From Fervidobacterium sp. (lineage in GTDB: Bacteria > Thermotogota > Thermotogae > Thermotogales > Fervidobacteriaceae): DNA of 6,157 nt. The stretch lies in the NCBI GenBank assembly GCA_003522805.1, contig DPIB01000208.1:1-6157 (forward strand). Direction: 5' to 3'. The notes beneath the pieces were generated by a model. The model was not told the DNA's origin. It saw nothing but the letters and a program-made list of their open reading frames with translations, and ran no database searches. A program made the position numbers and the translations under genes. Positions within the stretch are counted from its first letter, which is position 1, and the number at the start of each line of letters is the position of its first letter. Of the stretch, positions 6,094 to 6,157 are shown in pieces.

Positions 6094-6157
6094 TTAAACC
6101 ATCCCACCACCTATAGAGGTGGGGGATTTCGAAAGAAGTTTGGTCAAACGACCCTTA
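6094..6157 (-). mobile_element. Possible end of an IS200/IS605-type element, cut by the window
   Basis: ATCCCACCACCT (6101-6112) pairs with AGGTGGGGGAT (6117-6127): 11 pairs, one bulged A and an ATAG loop. A second small hairpin, GGTC-AAAC-GACC, follows at 6142-6153. GC-rich imperfect subterminal hairpins of this look are typical of IS200/IS605 ends and TnpB-associated RNAs. Reading the - strand from the edge, an open frame of 20 codons ends SPTSIGGGMV at a TAA (6096-6094), so the hairpin may also encode the end of an OrfB/TnpB protein. The rest would lie to the right of the window. It could instead be a terminator of an ordinary gene there. Confidence 0.3.

Noticed and set aside
1..6157. CRISPR array, tRNA or rRNA genes
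   Set aside because: No regularly spaced repeats, cloverleaf folds or rRNA-like sequence were seen on either strand.

Overview
The window looks like part of a thermophilic bacterial chromosome, most probably from the Thermotogales (a Fervidobacterium- or Thermosipho-like organism). This is inferred from moderately AT-rich DNA, very strong GGAGG-type ribosome binding sites, proteins rich in Lys, Glu and Arg, and the gene families present. No rRNA gene or other marker fixes the taxonomy.

Layout, left to right. Positions 1-1623 (+) hold the 3' part of a gene for a two-ring Clp/Hsp100 ATPase; the window cuts it inside the first Walker A motif. Positions 1604-1899 hold a control region: a promoter overlapping the clp stop codon, a complete TPP (thiamine pyrophosphate) riboswitch aptamer, and a strong intrinsic terminator just before the next gene. 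Positions 1900-2880 (+) encode a thiamine-binding periplasmic protein (ThiB/TbpA family). Positions 2954-3676 (+) encode a second, unrelated periplasmic binding protein of the amino-acid type (family 3). No ABC permease or ATPase gene follows either one. Positions 3677-3882 are a convergent intergenic region packed with stem-loops. Positions 3883-4602 and 4636-5838 (both -) encode a FabG-like short-chain dehydrogenase and a thiolase, transcribed together with the thiolase first. Positions 5839-6157, about 320 bases, hold no complete gene. They contain the thiolase promoter, two inverted repeats that may be operators, about 100 bases in which I see nothing, and at the right edge a strong hairpin that may be the end of an IS200/IS605-type element.

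How the genes work together. The riboswitch should shut off thiB, and probably the second binding-protein gene, when intracellular TPP is high. This makes the unit a thiamine-scavenging operon that has only the capture proteins. The thiolase-reductase pair would condense two acyl-CoA units and reduce the 3-keto product. The reductase has sequence marks of NADH rather than NADPH preference, so the pair may serve short-chain acyl-CoA metabolism rather than classical fatty acid synthesis. The most interesting items are the riboswitch with visible competing pairings, the family-3 binding protein in a thiamine-controlled unit, the Clp ATPase without a middle domain, and the structured convergent intergenic region.
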